The notes: generated from the letters alone by a model not told the origin. 64,000 bases of DNA from Cellvibrio fontiphilus (GCF_035317345.1 NZ_JAYKTU010000004.1); one strand, 5' to 3'; shown: positions 33,251-42,481, counted from the stretch's first letter. Program-made: numbers and translations.

Positions 33251-34795
33251 GTGAATTCTTCGATCATCTTGTTAATCGCTCTACTAAGCGGGTTGTTTTC
33301 CGGAGCGTTGCTCGTGTATTGGCTGTTCAGGCATCGTTTAGATCAAGCTTTAACCGCCAAGACTATCGAGCTTGAAGCGGTGCATATGCAAATGCAGCAT
33401 TCGCATGAGTTGCATGATGCAGCCCAGCAGCACGAACTGGCTCTGGCTAAGATGCAATTAAGTGATTTACGCATTGAATTGAATAATACACAGCTACAAG
33501 AGAGGGAACAGCGTCAGATGCTCGGAGTTGCCCAGCAGGAAGTGGCGGCTTTGCGCGAAAAAACCCAACATTTTACTGATTTGCAGCAACAACTGTTGCG
33601 TAAGGATGACCAGCTAATTGCTTTCCAGCAGGAAAATACCCAGCTAAAAACCCGTATTGAACAAGAGCGCAAACACTTTGCCGAGCAATTAACTTTACTG
33701 CAAAACGCAAAAGTGGATTTGGCTAAAGAATTCGAAAACCTCGCCAATAAAATTTTTGAAAATAAACAACAGCAATTTAATGTCAACAGTAAAACCCTGC
33801 TGGATACCACTCTTGATCCGTTAAAAGTACAGCTCTCCGAATTTCGTAAAAAGGTAGAGGATGCATACGAAAAAGAAAGTGCTGAGCGCAACCGTTTGGC
33901 CGGCCAAGTGGTAGAGCTACAAAAACAGGCGCAAAAAATCGGTGAGGACGCGGTTAACTTGGCCCAAGCCTTAAAGGGCAATACTAAAGCTCAGGGCAAT
34001 TGGGGGGAGGTGGTTCTTGAACGCCTGCTAGAAGAGTCGGGGCTACAAAAAGGACGTGAGTACGATACTCAAGTTAATTTTACTGCCAATGATGGATCAC
34101 GACTCATGCCCGACGTGATTATTCACTTACCGGAGAATAAGGACATTGTTATCGATGCAAAATGCTCGCTGGTCGATTACGAAAAATTTTGTAGTGCTGA
34201 GGAAGAGGCCGAGCGCAAATACTATTTGAGCGCACATGTTAATTCTTTACGTAATCACATTAAGAGTTTAAGTATTAAAGACTACGAAAAACTCGAAGGC
34301 ATAAAAGCGCTGGATTTCGTTTTTATTTTTATTCCTATCGAAGCTGCGTTTATGTTTGCCTTGCAGCACGAGCCTGGCCTGTACCGTGAGGCTTATGATC
34401 GCCACATAGTGTTAGTAAGTCCAACAACCCTCTTGGCGACCCTGCGCACTGTAGAAAATATCTGGCGTTACGAGAAGCAAAATAAGAATGCCGAACGTAT
34501 CGCCAAGGATGCCGGTGCATTACACGACCAGTTTGTGTTGTTATTGGAGTCGTTGGATAACATAGGTCATTCGCTCAATAAAACCCAGGAGGCCTATAAC
34601 AAAGCCCGTGAAAGGTTGCAGACAGGGCGCGGCAATTTGGTTAAACGTGTGGATGATATTCGACGTTTGGGCGCAAAAACCAAAAAGACCATTGCCAGTC
34701 ATTTACTGGAGGATGCAGGCGCGGAGCCGGACAGTGAAGAATTACTGATTGGTGCTGACGAAGAGCAGGAATTTACTGCATCCAAGCCTGATTGA
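33251..34795 (+). CDS. rmuC: RmuC, DNA recombination protein
   Basis: A 514-residue protein with one N-terminal membrane helix (IILLIALLSGLFSGALLV), a long coiled coil to about residue 200, then the RmuC nuclease-like domain: KGNTKAQGNWGEVVLERLLE, PDVIIHLPENKDIVIDAKCS, and FVFIFIPIEAAFMFAL. RmuC limits DNA inversion and rearrangement in E. coli. GTG at 33251, with GGAG 6 bases upstream, is preferred to GTG at 33227. Confidence 0.92.
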   Translation: MNSSIILLIALLSGLFSGALLVYWLFRHRLDQALTAKTIELEAVHMQMQHSHELHDAAQQHELALAKMQLSDLRIELNNTQLQEREQRQMLGVAQQEVAALREKTQHFTDLQQQLLRKDDQLIAFQQENTQLKTRIEQERKHFAEQLTLLQNAKVDLAKEFENLANKIFENKQQQFNVNSKTLLDTTLDPLKVQLSEFRKKVEDAYEKESAERNRLAGQVVELQKQAQKIGEDAVNLAQALKGNTKAQGNWGEVVLERLLEESGLQKGREYDTQVNFTANDGSRLMPDVIIHLPENKDIVIDAKCSLVDYEKFCSAEEEAERKYYLSAHVNSLRNHIKSLSIKDYEKLEGIKALDFVFIFIPIEAAFMFALQHEPGLYREAYDRHIVLVSPTTLLATLRTVENIWRYEKQNKNAERIAKDAGALHDQFVLLLESLDNIGHSLNKTQEAYNKARERLQTGRGNLVKRVDDIRRLGAKTKKTIASHLLEDAGAEPDSEELLIGADEEQEFTASKPD

Positions 34796-34819
34796 TTTGA
34801 AGTTTAAAAGAGATTAATT

Positions 34820-35293
34820 ATGAATTTAACATCTGTAATTATGATTTTTGCCTTGGTTATTATTCTGGTTTTGGCTGCAATTGCCGGGCGTTTGGTATTT
34901 TTAGTTTATCGTCAAGGGATGGCGCGCAAAGAAAAATTAGCTGCGCAAGAATTAGCTAATCAACAGGCACAATTGGTGCAGCGTGAGTGGATTAATAAAA
35001 GTATCCAGATATTGGCACAGGCCCTCCACAACGATGAACTCAGTTTGACTGAGGCAAGTATTCGTATCGCGGGCTTGTTGGAGAGTCTTGATATCAATGA
35101 GGAGGTAAAAGCAGAATTTTCCGCCTTTTTTCAACTGCGTGATAAAACCAGCCATATTCCTTATCTTGAGGCTTGGAAGCAGCTTTCGGCAACTGAGCAA
35201 CGCAAGTTCGATATTGAACGACTGCAACAGGAGGCTACCTTTAATGATTTTGTAATGGATGCCGCCAAGCGTATTTCAGGTCGTACATTTTAA
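34820..35293 (+). CDS. DUF2489 family protein
   Basis: A 157-residue protein with one N-terminal membrane helix (residues 5-26) and a helical cytoplasmic domain. The REWINKSIQILAQALHNDEL, LTEASIRIAGLLESL and IPYLEAWKQLS segments match DUF2489. Function is unknown. It follows rmuC by 24 bases and precedes the GNAT gene by 12, so the three probably share a transcript. Confidence 0.82.
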   Translation: MNLTSVIMIFALVIILVLAAIAGRLVFLVYRQGMARKEKLAAQELANQQAQLVQREWINKSIQILAQALHNDELSLTEASIRIAGLLESLDINEEVKAEFSAFFQLRDKTSHIPYLEAWKQLSATEQRKFDIERLQQEATFNDFVMDAAKRISGRTF

Positions 35294-35305
35294 GCAGAAA
35301 TATCT

Positions 35306-35815
35306 ATGTCATCATTTATTTGTCGCGCTATGCAATTGCCTGACCTCGCGGATGTCATTCGAATTCAGTCTGAAGCCTATGCTGATGAAATACTTGAAAC
35401 AGGTGAAGTCATAGCCCAACGATTTGCGCAAACAGCGGACACCTCCTGGGTAGTTGAACGATGCGGTGAAGTGTGTGGTTACTTGGTGGGTTATTACGCT
35501 ACTCTTGGAGAAGTTAGCCCTTTGGGTTATGAGTTCTCACATAAACCGGCGGCAGATACGCTTTATTTGCATGATCTTGCAATCAGCCGCTCGGCTATAG
35601 GTTATGGTTTGGGGCCATTAATCGTTAACCATGCATTGGCACAAGTGCCGCAGAATGTTCTGGCTCACGCAGCCTTGGTATCGGTGCAGAATTCAAAAGG
35701 CTTTTGGGAGAAGTTGGGGTTTGTGGCTTTTGAAGACCTGATGCAGGCCCAGCGACAACATTTAGAAACTTATGCGGGGCCTGCATTATATATGGTGAAA
35801 CCTCTACAGGTTTGA
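35306..35815 (+). CDS. GNAT-family N-acetyltransferase
   Basis: A 169-residue acetyltransferase. AMQLPDLADVIRIQSEAY opens the fold, LYLHDLAISRSAIGYGLGPL contains the beta4 strand and the acetyl-CoA loop (degenerate GYGLG), and NSKGFWEKLGFV is the C-terminal motif. The acceptor is unknown. It converges with trmA with 4 bases between stops. Confidence 0.85.
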   Translation: MSSFICRAMQLPDLADVIRIQSEAYADEILETGEVIAQRFAQTADTSWVVERCGEVCGYLVGYYATLGEVSPLGYEFSHKPAADTLYLHDLAISRSAIGYGLGPLIVNHALAQVPQNVLAHAALVSVQNSKGFWEKLGFVAFEDLMQAQRQHLETYAGPALYMVKPLQV

Positions 35816-35819
35816 CTCT

Positions 35820-36908
35820 TTATTTTCTTTTCAGGATTACACCGCACTCCACGTGATGGGTGTAAGGAAACTGGTCGAAAATAGCAAAGGCGGTAATTTT
35901 ATGTGTCTGTGTAATGGAGGTTAAATTATCGCGCAATGTGTCCGGGTTGCAGGATATGTAAATAATGTTGTCGAAGCCTTGGGCGATACTCGTCGTGTGT
36001 GAGTCAAGGCCGGCGCGTGGTGGGTCTACAAAAATAGTAGAAAAGTTATAGTCAGCCAAATTTACATGGCGCAAGCGATTAAATTCCCGTACACCGTCCA
36101 TTGCCTGTGAAAATTCTTCGCTCGACATACGCGCAATTTGAATGTTGTTAATGTTGTTGGCAGCAATATTAAATTGTGCAGATTCAACGGAAGTTTTTGA
36201 TACCTCAGTCGCCAATACCTTGTCAAAATTGCGTGATAAAGGCAGGGTGAAATTACCATTTCCGCAATAGAGTTCTAACAAATCGCCGCCTATATCTTTA
36301 CTGTGTTCAACAGCCCAACCCAGCATTTTCTCGCAGACATATGCATTTGGTTGGGTGAAACTGGCCTCTACTTGTTGGTATGCGTAGGTTTGTCCCGCCA
36401 CAGTTAAATGTTCTATTACATAGTCGCGATCGACTAATACGCGTTGTTTGCGGCTGCGGCCAACAACATCAATGCCGAGTTCGGTTTTCAAGCGGCTAAC
36501 GCGTGCGATCCAGTCATCACCCAGTGCTTTGTGATAAATCAGTGTTACCAATGCTTCGCCACTTTGGGTAGTTAAAAACTCAACTTGATAAAGTTTGTGG
36601 CGCAGTAGTTCATCGTTATTAATTTCCGTAAGTAAGCGCGGCATCAGTGCATTAATTAACACTGAACCTACCGGAAAATCATAAATTGGATAGGGTCGTT
36701 TAAGTTCGTCCTGGCTAAACATAATATAGTCAGTGCGTTCTTTCTCATGCCATATACGAAATTCGGCACGCATACGGTAATGTTTTTCCAGCGATGGAAA
36801 AACTTGAATATCAGGAAGAGAAAAAACAGAGAAATCTGCTTGGATGCGATGAATTTTTTCATCTAGTTGATGCTGATAACTGGCATGGGAAAAATTGGTA
36901 GGATTCAT
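35820..36908 (-). CDS. trmA: tRNA (uracil-5-)-methyltransferase
   Basis: A 362-residue SAM-dependent enzyme that makes m5U54 (T-loop) in tRNA. LLELYCGNGNFTLPL is the SAM loop, TIFVDPPRAGLD follows, and IIYISCNPDTLRDNL holds the catalytic Cys. Length matches E. coli TrmA (366). The nearby gene carrying a terminator upstream suggests it has its own promoter. Confidence 0.96.
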   Translation of the reverse strand: MNPTNFSHASYQHQLDEKIHRIQADFSVFSLPDIQVFPSLEKHYRMRAEFRIWHEKERTDYIMFSQDELKRPYPIYDFPVGSVLINALMPRLLTEINNDELLRHKLYQVEFLTTQSGEALVTLIYHKALGDDWIARVSRLKTELGIDVVGRSRKQRVLVDRDYVIEHLTVAGQTYAYQQVEASFTQPNAYVCEKMLGWAVEHSKDIGGDLLELYCGNGNFTLPLSRNFDKVLATEVSKTSVESAQFNIAANNINNIQIARMSSEEFSQAMDGVREFNRLRHVNLADYNFSTIFVDPPRAGLDSHTTSIAQGFDNIIYISCNPDTLRDNLTSITQTHKITAFAIFDQFPYTHHVECGVILKRK

Positions 36909-36933
36909 AAATAGCTCATTATAAAAGGCTCAA

Positions 36934-36959
36934 GCTCCGGCTTGCCGGAGCCTGTTTTT
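36934..36959. terminator. stem-loop between the lipoprotein gene and trmA
   Basis: Perfect 8-bp GC-rich stem, GCTCCGGC and GCCGGAGC, with a TT turn and TTTTT on the plus side. It probably ends minus-strand transcription of the lipoprotein gene, where a CCTTTTAT follows. Confidence 0.7.
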
Positions 36960-36964
36960 GGCTA

Positions 36965-37696
36965 TTATAACTTTTTTGTCTCACATTTGCCCCAGTCGCA
37001 TAGCAGGACTTGCATGGCTTCACTGCCACAAAAATTAGCATAAGCTTCTTTTGGCCAATCATTGGCTATGACCAGAGTAGAGGCATCTGGGCAGTTATTT
37101 TGGTGGGCTTTATGAATGCTGAAATAGCTTTTTCCGGCAGGAATTTTTTTTATATTGCCGGCCAAGCGAGGTGCATTAAGTGCATTAAAATCTAAAAGTT
37201 GTTCGGTCATCAGACCTGCCTGTGCGTTGGCAACCTGGGGGTCTGAGGTCAATGACAGGCCGGCATCTGACATTTTGGCAAGCATAAATGAGCAGGTTTT
37301 TTGTTGGTTTGCGATGCTGCGCTTGTTGAGTGACAGTTCAGCTTGGGCTTCTTGGCTTGCCTGTAGTGCCATACGAATAGCGGCGGGAGCAAGTGTTAGC
37401 CCTGCATACTCGAAGCTATTGCCTGCTTGTTGTTGACTGTAAAAATTATCAGCAGCGACAACGAGCTTGGCATTGGCGTTTAGCCAATTCTGCTGAACAT
37501 TTATTGCATCAATTTCTACCTCTCCACCTAATGCTGCACACTTGGCAAAAATTTCATTGTAATAAACATTTTTGTATAGAATTTTTTCTGCTGCAACTGC
37601 GAGGGTATTGTTGTCGCTCGTTGGTGGAGTCGCTGCACAGCCACTCAACAATAATGTGATTAGGCTCAAACGGGTGATTTGGCGGAGGTTGATCAT
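36965..37696 (-). CDS. putative lipoprotein
   Basis: A 243-residue protein with a lipoprotein signal: LITLLLSGCAATPP, lipobox LSGC near residues 17-20. The mature part is mostly helical and Ala-rich, with Cys residues near the C-terminus (NNCPDAST, FCGSE, LLCDWGKCETKK). I recognise no family. Its start is 5 bases past the histidine kinase stop, so it is co-transcribed with the kinase and may act with it. Confidence 0.75.
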   Translation of the reverse strand: MINLRQITRLSLITLLLSGCAATPPTSDNNTLAVAAEKILYKNVYYNEIFAKCAALGGEVEIDAINVQQNWLNANAKLVVAADNFYSQQQAGNSFEYAGLTLAPAAIRMALQASQEAQAELSLNKRSIANQQKTCSFMLAKMSDAGLSLTSDPQVANAQAGLMTEQLLDFNALNAPRLAGNIKKIPAGKSYFSIHKAHQNNCPDASTLVIANDWPKEAYANFCGSEAMQVLLCDWGKCETKKL

Positions 37697-37701
37697 TTTT
37701 A

Positions 37702-39117
37702 TTAATTTCCTAAGGGTAATTTAATAATAAAACAGCTGCCTTTACCAGGAGATGTTTTTACGTCAATAGAACCTTGATGGCGTTCAGTGATAATAAAATA
37801 GGAAATCGATAGCCCAAGGCCTGTGCCAGAACCAACTTCTTTAGTGGTAAAGAATGGTTCAAAAATGTGTTCGCGTACAGTATCTGTCATACCTGGGCCA
37901 TTGTCCTGAACCTCTATCACAAGATGATTGGCTTCTGTAAATACTTTTATCCCAATGCAAGGGGCATCTGGTTTTTGTTGATCAAATGCCTGGGTTGCAT
38001 TGCGTAATAAGTTTAAAAGTACTTGCTGTAATTCAGGTGCAGACGCTTTTACAGGTGGCAGTGGTTCACAATACTCAGTAGTGATTTTTATCGGGATATT
38101 ATCGTTTATTGTGTTTGCGTGCTGGCTGCTGCGATTGAGTACGATGGTTTGATCGATAACATGTTTTATATCGATAAAATCGATAACACGTTTGGAGTTA
38201 TGCGAAAACTCAAGCATATTGCGCACAATGCTGGCAGAACGCTCTCCGGCCTCACGCATTGCATCCAGCATCTGTGGAATATCGCTAGCTTTTAAATAGG
38301 CCTCCAATGCTTGTAAATCTACCGATAACTGTTGTGCGCGCGCTTGGTTCATTGCAAGGTTTGGGTCAGTGCGGCGTGCTATGTTTTGGGCGTTTTGCAA
38401 AATAACACTGAGCGGATTGTTAATCTCATGAGCGATTCCGGCGGCAACTTCCCCCAAAGAAAACATTTTTTCATTTTGGATCATCAAGTTTTCTATGGTG
38501 ACTTTAAAGGTTACATCGTCCATTCGAATGACTGCGCCTTGTTGGCTGCTCGAGATTAATGGGTAAATAGTAATTTCAAAGTAACGATTTTTTTGTTCAG
38601 GTTTTTGTTCGGCATGTTGTGTAGAGACTTGCTCTCCCTCGCGAATAGTGGTTTGAATCAGCTGCAGATTGATAGGGAAATGCGGCAGTAGTGAGGTTAT
38701 TTTTTGGCCTAGCGCGTCCTGTGAAAAAATTTCAAAAGTATTTTCAGCAGCTGCATTCCAGTGGGTTATCTCGCCATCGGCAGTGACACCGATGATAATT
38801 GAAGGCATAGAGTTAATCATGCTCTGTAAATAGAGCTTGGTTTCACGCAGTTGGCGCCCGGTATTTTCGTGGCGGGCCACTTCGTCAATAAGTAAATTAT
38901 TGGTCAGGTAGAGGCTATCGGTACGCTCGCGAATACGCTGCTCAAGTGCTTTTTGTGATTCCTTGAGTGCGTTGCGGGCGCGCTTGTTACTCATCCTGCT
39001 ACGTTGCAACCCAATGATGAGCAAGGTTTGTAAAATTAGCAAAAAAATCACTATCAATCCTAAGCCGGTAATTGAGTCGTTGGGCGATAGGTTGGCAAAT
39101 GGGTCCGGTATCTTCAT
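37702..39117 (-). CDS. PAS-domain sensor histidine kinase
   Basis: A 471-residue kinase: one membrane helix at residues 17-36 with almost no periplasmic part, a coiled coil to about 90, a PAS domain (SMPSIIIGVTADGEITHWNA), then HisKA with His230 in AGIAHEINNPLSV, and an ATPase domain with DNGPGMT and GSGTGLGLSIS. This is the NtrB/ZraS-like class. No response regulator lies beside it, so it is an orphan in this window. The linked lipoprotein may contribute sensing. Confidence 0.9.
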   Translation of the reverse strand: MKIPDPFANLSPNDSITGLGLIVIFLLILQTLLIIGLQRSRMSNKRARNALKESQKALEQRIRERTDSLYLTNNLLIDEVARHENTGRQLRETKLYLQSMINSMPSIIIGVTADGEITHWNAAAENTFEIFSQDALGQKITSLLPHFPINLQLIQTTIREGEQVSTQHAEQKPEQKNRYFEITIYPLISSSQQGAVIRMDDVTFKVTIENLMIQNEKMFSLGEVAAGIAHEINNPLSVILQNAQNIARRTDPNLAMNQARAQQLSVDLQALEAYLKASDIPQMLDAMREAGERSASIVRNMLEFSHNSKRVIDFIDIKHVIDQTIVLNRSSQHANTINDNIPIKITTEYCEPLPPVKASAPELQQVLLNLLRNATQAFDQQKPDAPCIGIKVFTEANHLVIEVQDNGPGMTDTVREHIFEPFFTTKEVGSGTGLGLSISYFIITERHQGSIDVKTSPGKGSCFIIKLPLGN

Positions 39118-39296
39118 TAGTTGCTACTATTTGCGCTGCTAAAAGGATAATTTACTCGTTAGGCTTAAATATATCGAGTTCAACTGGTTGCCAGGTAATT
39201 GCAGTTCAGCTTTTCGTCGCTTTGTTGCTGTTTTGTACGCTGCTGGCTTTTATTTGTCCTGATAAAAACTTTTTTTGTTGTTTTGCTGAAAAAAGT

Positions 39297-39324
39297 TTGA
39301 CACGAGTTCCAGATTCGATAGAAT
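39297..39324 (+). promoter_or_regulatory. sigma-70 promoter of the tRNA operon
   Basis: TTGACA at 39297-39302, 16 bases, TAGAAT at 39319-39324. Near-consensus, and 18 bases before tRNA-Val. Confidence 0.8.
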
Positions 39325-39341
39325 GCGCACCTCTCAACGAG

Positions 39342-39417
39342 GGGCGGTTAGCTCAGTTGGTAGAGCAATGCCCTTACAAGGCATGGGTCACAAGTTCGAG
39401 TCTTGTACCGCCCACCA
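39342..39417 (+). tRNA. tRNA-Val (anticodon TAC)
   Basis: 76 bases. The acceptor stem GGGCGGT pairs with ACCGCCC, followed by ACCA. The anticodon loop CTTACAA has TAC. The D and T loops are normal (TTCGAGT), and CCA is encoded. Confidence 0.97.
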
Positions 39418-39502
39418 AATTTTGCGCTCTCATGAACAAGAGCTGTTTAAAAAGTGAGTAACGCTTTTATAAACAACGCAAAAACACGGTTGAGAAGCAT
39501 GC

Positions 39503-39579
39503 GGACCGGTAGTTCAGTCGGTTAGAATGCCGGCCTGTCACGCCGGAGGTCGCGGGTTCGAGCCCCGTCCGGTCCGCCA
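39503..39579 (+). tRNA. tRNA-Asp (anticodon GTC)
   Basis: 77 bases. The acceptor stem GGACCGG pairs with CCGGTCC, followed by GCCA. The anticodon loop CTGTCAC has GTC, with a GC-rich anticodon stem. CCA is encoded. It follows tRNA-Val by 85 bases, probably in the same transcript. Confidence 0.97.
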
Positions 39580-39587
39580 ATATCATA

Positions 39588-39620
39588 AAAGCCCGCACTA
39601 GTTGCGGGCTTTTTGTTTTT
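39588..39620 (+). terminator. rho-independent terminator of the tRNA operon
   Basis: Perfect 10-bp stem, AAAGCCCGCA and TGCGGGCTTT, with a 5-base loop, then a T-rich run. Confidence 0.93.
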
Positions 39621-39707
39621 CTGATGACATTAAAATGTCATATCTTCTTGTTAGGTTCTTTGTGTGCGCTCCGGTGTGGGAACAAGATGCTGATCTGTTT
39701 GTCCACC

Positions 39708-39734
39708 CCTTGGCGTATCAAACACAAACCAAGG
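39708..39734 (+). promoter_or_regulatory. inverted repeat that can cover a ribosome-binding site
   Basis: CCTTGG (39708-39713) and CCAAGG (39729-39734) form a 6-bp stem with a 15-base loop. The right arm includes the start of the AAGGAG ribosome site (39731-39736) of the miniprotein gene, so folding would hide that site. Confidence 0.45.
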
Positions 39735-39744
39735 AGATTAAACT

Positions 39745-39828
39745 ATGCAAGACTACATTGAAGACCTGTTAGACAGTCAGTATGACGATAGTGATGATGA
39801 TTTGTACGAGGACTATTCAGATATTTGA
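39745..39828 (+). CDS. acidic 27-residue miniprotein
   Basis: A short frame that would be missed by a length cut-off. It encodes 27 residues with 10 Asp, 2 Glu and no Lys, Arg or His, starting MQDYIEDLLDSQYDD. The AAGGAG at 39731-39736 is an ideal ribosome site 8 bases before the ATG. Tyr residues are regularly spaced in the acidic stretch. I recognise no family; it may bind a basic protein or metal ions, or be a leader peptide. No gene overlaps it. Confidence 0.55.
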   Translation: MQDYIEDLLDSQYDDSDDDLYEDYSDI

Positions 39829-40074
39829 GTTTGGGCGTTTGGCTGAAGACACCGTTTTTATTCCTCGCAATTTCCTGTTTTTATAACCATCTTTTTCTCA
39901 TCCTTTCGGATCTAATAACCTTAGGGTTGTCTCGCCCTTTCTTTTTAGCTTCTTTCCGTCGAACTTGTTGCAAATTCTCTTTAAAGTCATTTTGACGGGC
40001 GATTGTTCACGGTTTTTTGGCGTCTCATTTCCTATACTCAAGCTGTCCCTAATTCAGGCTTGAGATTTTTGTCT

Positions 40075-41475
40075 ATGCCACACCCCAATTCCCCTCGTGC
40101 GCACCTGAATGCCCCAAGCTTTGAGGCTGTTTTCCTATTTGATCAGGGGCAATTGGCGCGCGAGCTTTTGTATGCCGAATTTGAGGCCATTCTCGATGGT
40201 TTTATTCCTGTGCCTGATTTTGCAGGTGCCTCTGCCAAGGCAACTTATTTGCAATTGGATGCCGAGCTCAGGGTTGTTGGCATAGTATTTTTCCTGATCA
40301 GTTTTGATGCAAAAGGTATGGTGGATAAGCGCTGGAATGTGCCTCTGCAGCAGCTGCTGGAGTCTGCAGGTACCGGTCCGGATATGGGGGGTGGCCCTGT
40401 TAGGTTAGCTTGTTATAGTCAATGTCCGGTGGCTTGGCACCAAAAAAATCTTTGGGATCCATCGATGCAGGCGGGTAGCAATACTTTTATTGTGATTCGC
40501 GATGCAGTCAGAGCCAATCGCCTTGGGTTGATAGCAAAGGCGGAAAAGCCTACGTTTGCTGTGTCAAGTGGCGCTGTTGCGCCGCACGCGACACTTGATC
40601 AGGAAGCCTTTGCGCGCGAGCAGGCTGCCTTGGAGCAACGTCTCCATGAGTACTACAACGCTGAGTTGGTGAAGCAAGTAGAGCAGTTAACAAAAGAGCA
40701 AAGTTTACATATAGCCACCTTGATGAATCAGAAGCAAGCAAAGCTGCACAGCCTGCAGCAAGAGCATCAAGAGCGAGTGTTGACTTATCAGCAAAAGTTG
40801 CAGCAATTGTCCCAAGAGAACAAAGACCTGCAAGAGCGCAATCAAACATTGAAGGAAACCTTGGACATACAGGCCACCAAAGTTGAGGGGATGCGCGAAT
40901 ACTTTGCCCATAAACTCAAGGCTGCCCAGCAAGGTGAATCCAGCCAAATTCAATTGCTGCAGGAAAATTTTGCCTTGGAGTTGGATGCAAAGATCCGAGC
41001 GGCTACAGCTGAACTGCGTGAAATGCTGGATATGCGCGAGGTTGAGTTGTTTTATCGGCATCAAAATGAAAATACGCTCAAGGAAGAGATAGCGCAGTTG
41101 AAACAGGAAACCCAGCAGCTGCTAAAAAATAGCGGTGATCAATTGCTTGCCCGCTTGGTCAAGGCAGGCGTAAATCTGGTGGCCTTTCTACCCGGCTTGG
41201 GTGAGGCAGCTATTCCTTTGGATGATATCGGTGTTTATCTGGAAAATCCCAATGCTTATGCTGCAGCCAAGGTGGGAGTCAATGAACCGGTATACCTTGC
41301 CTGGTTGGCTCACCATCAGATGCCATGTTGTAATGCTACTGACGCTCGGGGTAAGGCTTGCGGGCGGAGCATTAGCGCGATTGAAACTCCGCTAGAATTT
41401 CACCCGGGTGAGAGCGATCGTTGTGCACAGCATCAAACGGTTGCTTTGGGAATGGTAGCTGATAGTCGCGGTTAG
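40075..41475 (+). CDS. coiled-coil protein with C-terminal Cys cluster
   Basis: A 466-residue protein I cannot name; similar proteins in pseudomonads are annotated variously as partitioning or repair proteins, without proof. Residues 1-150 are a conserved globular domain (FEAVFLFDQGQLARELLYAE, VDKRWNVPLQQL, YSQCPVAWHQKNLWDP). Residues about 185-360 are a long Gln/Glu-rich coiled coil. The end has Cys/His residues (MPCCNATDARGKACGRS, then CAQHQ) that look like a small zinc site. ATG at 40075 fits the domain start better than the in-frame start at 40003. Confidence 0.75.
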   Translation: MPHPNSPRAHLNAPSFEAVFLFDQGQLARELLYAEFEAILDGFIPVPDFAGASAKATYLQLDAELRVVGIVFFLISFDAKGMVDKRWNVPLQQLLESAGTGPDMGGGPVRLACYSQCPVAWHQKNLWDPSMQAGSNTFIVIRDAVRANRLGLIAKAEKPTFAVSSGAVAPHATLDQEAFAREQAALEQRLHEYYNAELVKQVEQLTKEQSLHIATLMNQKQAKLHSLQQEHQERVLTYQQKLQQLSQENKDLQERNQTLKETLDIQATKVEGMREYFAHKLKAAQQGESSQIQLLQENFALELDAKIRAATAELREMLDMREVELFYRHQNENTLKEEIAQLKQETQQLLKNSGDQLLARLVKAGVNLVAFLPGLGEAAIPLDDIGVYLENPNAYAAAKVGVNEPVYLAWLAHHQMPCCNATDARGKACGRSISAIETPLEFHPGESDRCAQHQTVALGMVADSRG

Positions 41476-41533
41476 CAGTCTTGGTACTGGCTGCGAGCGG
41501 TGACTTCATGCGTGCAGCGAGTGTGGTGCCAGT

Positions 41534-42481
41534 GTGGTCATAGATACAGCTCAAGAATTGTTTAAGACGGCGATAGCCGTGCCTTTGCAGGAGGTAAAAA
41601 CCAGAGAGCTTTCCCGACAGGGGATTGAGCTCTGGGTGCGCCGAGATGATTTGTTGGATGCAGAGTTATCAGGCAACAAATTCTATAAATTGTTCTTTAA
41701 TTTGCAGTCTGCCCGAACTAAAGGTTACGCCCAGCTGATCAGCTTTGGTGGCGCTTATTCCAATCACTTACATGCTTTGGCTGCGGCAGCAAATCGCTAC
41801 GGTTTAAGAGCGCTTGGTGTAATTCGTGGCGAACGACCGGTGAAGTTGAGTCCAACATTGATCGATGCTGAGGCTTGGGGGATGAAATTGATATTCATCA
41901 GTCGTGCTGAATACGATCGCAAAACCCAGGCGGATTGGTTGGCCGAGCTGCAGGCTTGTTATGGCGTGTCATATCTTATTCCTGAGGGGGGCGCTAATCT
42001 TGAAGGCGCTCGTGGTATGCAGCTGTTGGGGCAGGCGCTTGAGCTGCAAATGCAGGGCGACTATACCGCGGCTTGTATGGCGGTAGGTACCGGCACCAGT
42101 TTGGCTGGATTAGCCGCCGGTATCGATCCGCAAAAGGCTGCCATTGGCTTTTCGGTATTAAAAGGTGAGGGTAGTTTGGGATTGGAGATTGCCAGTACCT
42201 ATCGCCAATTGAGAGTTACCAGCTCCATCGCTCCAGATAACTGGCGATTAATTTCCGGTTTTCATGCGGGAGGCTACGCTAAAAAGCCCAATGACGAATT
42301 GTTTGAATTTTGGCGTGGGTTTGAGCGTGAGACAGCGATACGCCTGGATCCGGTTTATACAATAAAAATGTTTTGGGGAATTCATTCTCTGGCGCAACAA
42401 GGCTATTGGCCGCGCGGTTCGCGTCTGGTTGCGATTCACTCGGGTGGTTTGCAGGGGCGGCGCGGGTTTATCTGCCCTTGA
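41534..42481 (+). CDS. PLP-dependent D-cysteine desulfhydrase/ACC-deaminase-like enzyme
   Basis: A 315-residue fold-type II PLP enzyme. LWVRRDDLLDAELSGNKFYK holds the PLP-binding Lys in SGNKFYK near residue 49. GGAYSNHLHALAAAANRYG and AVGTGTSLAGLAAG bind phosphate and substrate. The best family match is ACC deaminase/D-cysteine desulfhydrase; the true substrate cannot be chosen from sequence. The start is GTG at 41534, as the only in-frame start near the domain beginning. Confidence 0.82.
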   Translation: MVIDTAQELFKTAIAVPLQEVKTRELSRQGIELWVRRDDLLDAELSGNKFYKLFFNLQSARTKGYAQLISFGGAYSNHLHALAAAANRYGLRALGVIRGERPVKLSPTLIDAEAWGMKLIFISRAEYDRKTQADWLAELQACYGVSYLIPEGGANLEGARGMQLLGQALELQMQGDYTAACMAVGTGTSLAGLAAGIDPQKAAIGFSVLKGEGSLGLEIASTYRQLRVTSSIAPDNWRLISGFHAGGYAKKPNDELFEFWRGFERETAIRLDPVYTIKMFWGIHSLAQQGYWPRGSRLVAIHSGGLQGRRGFICP

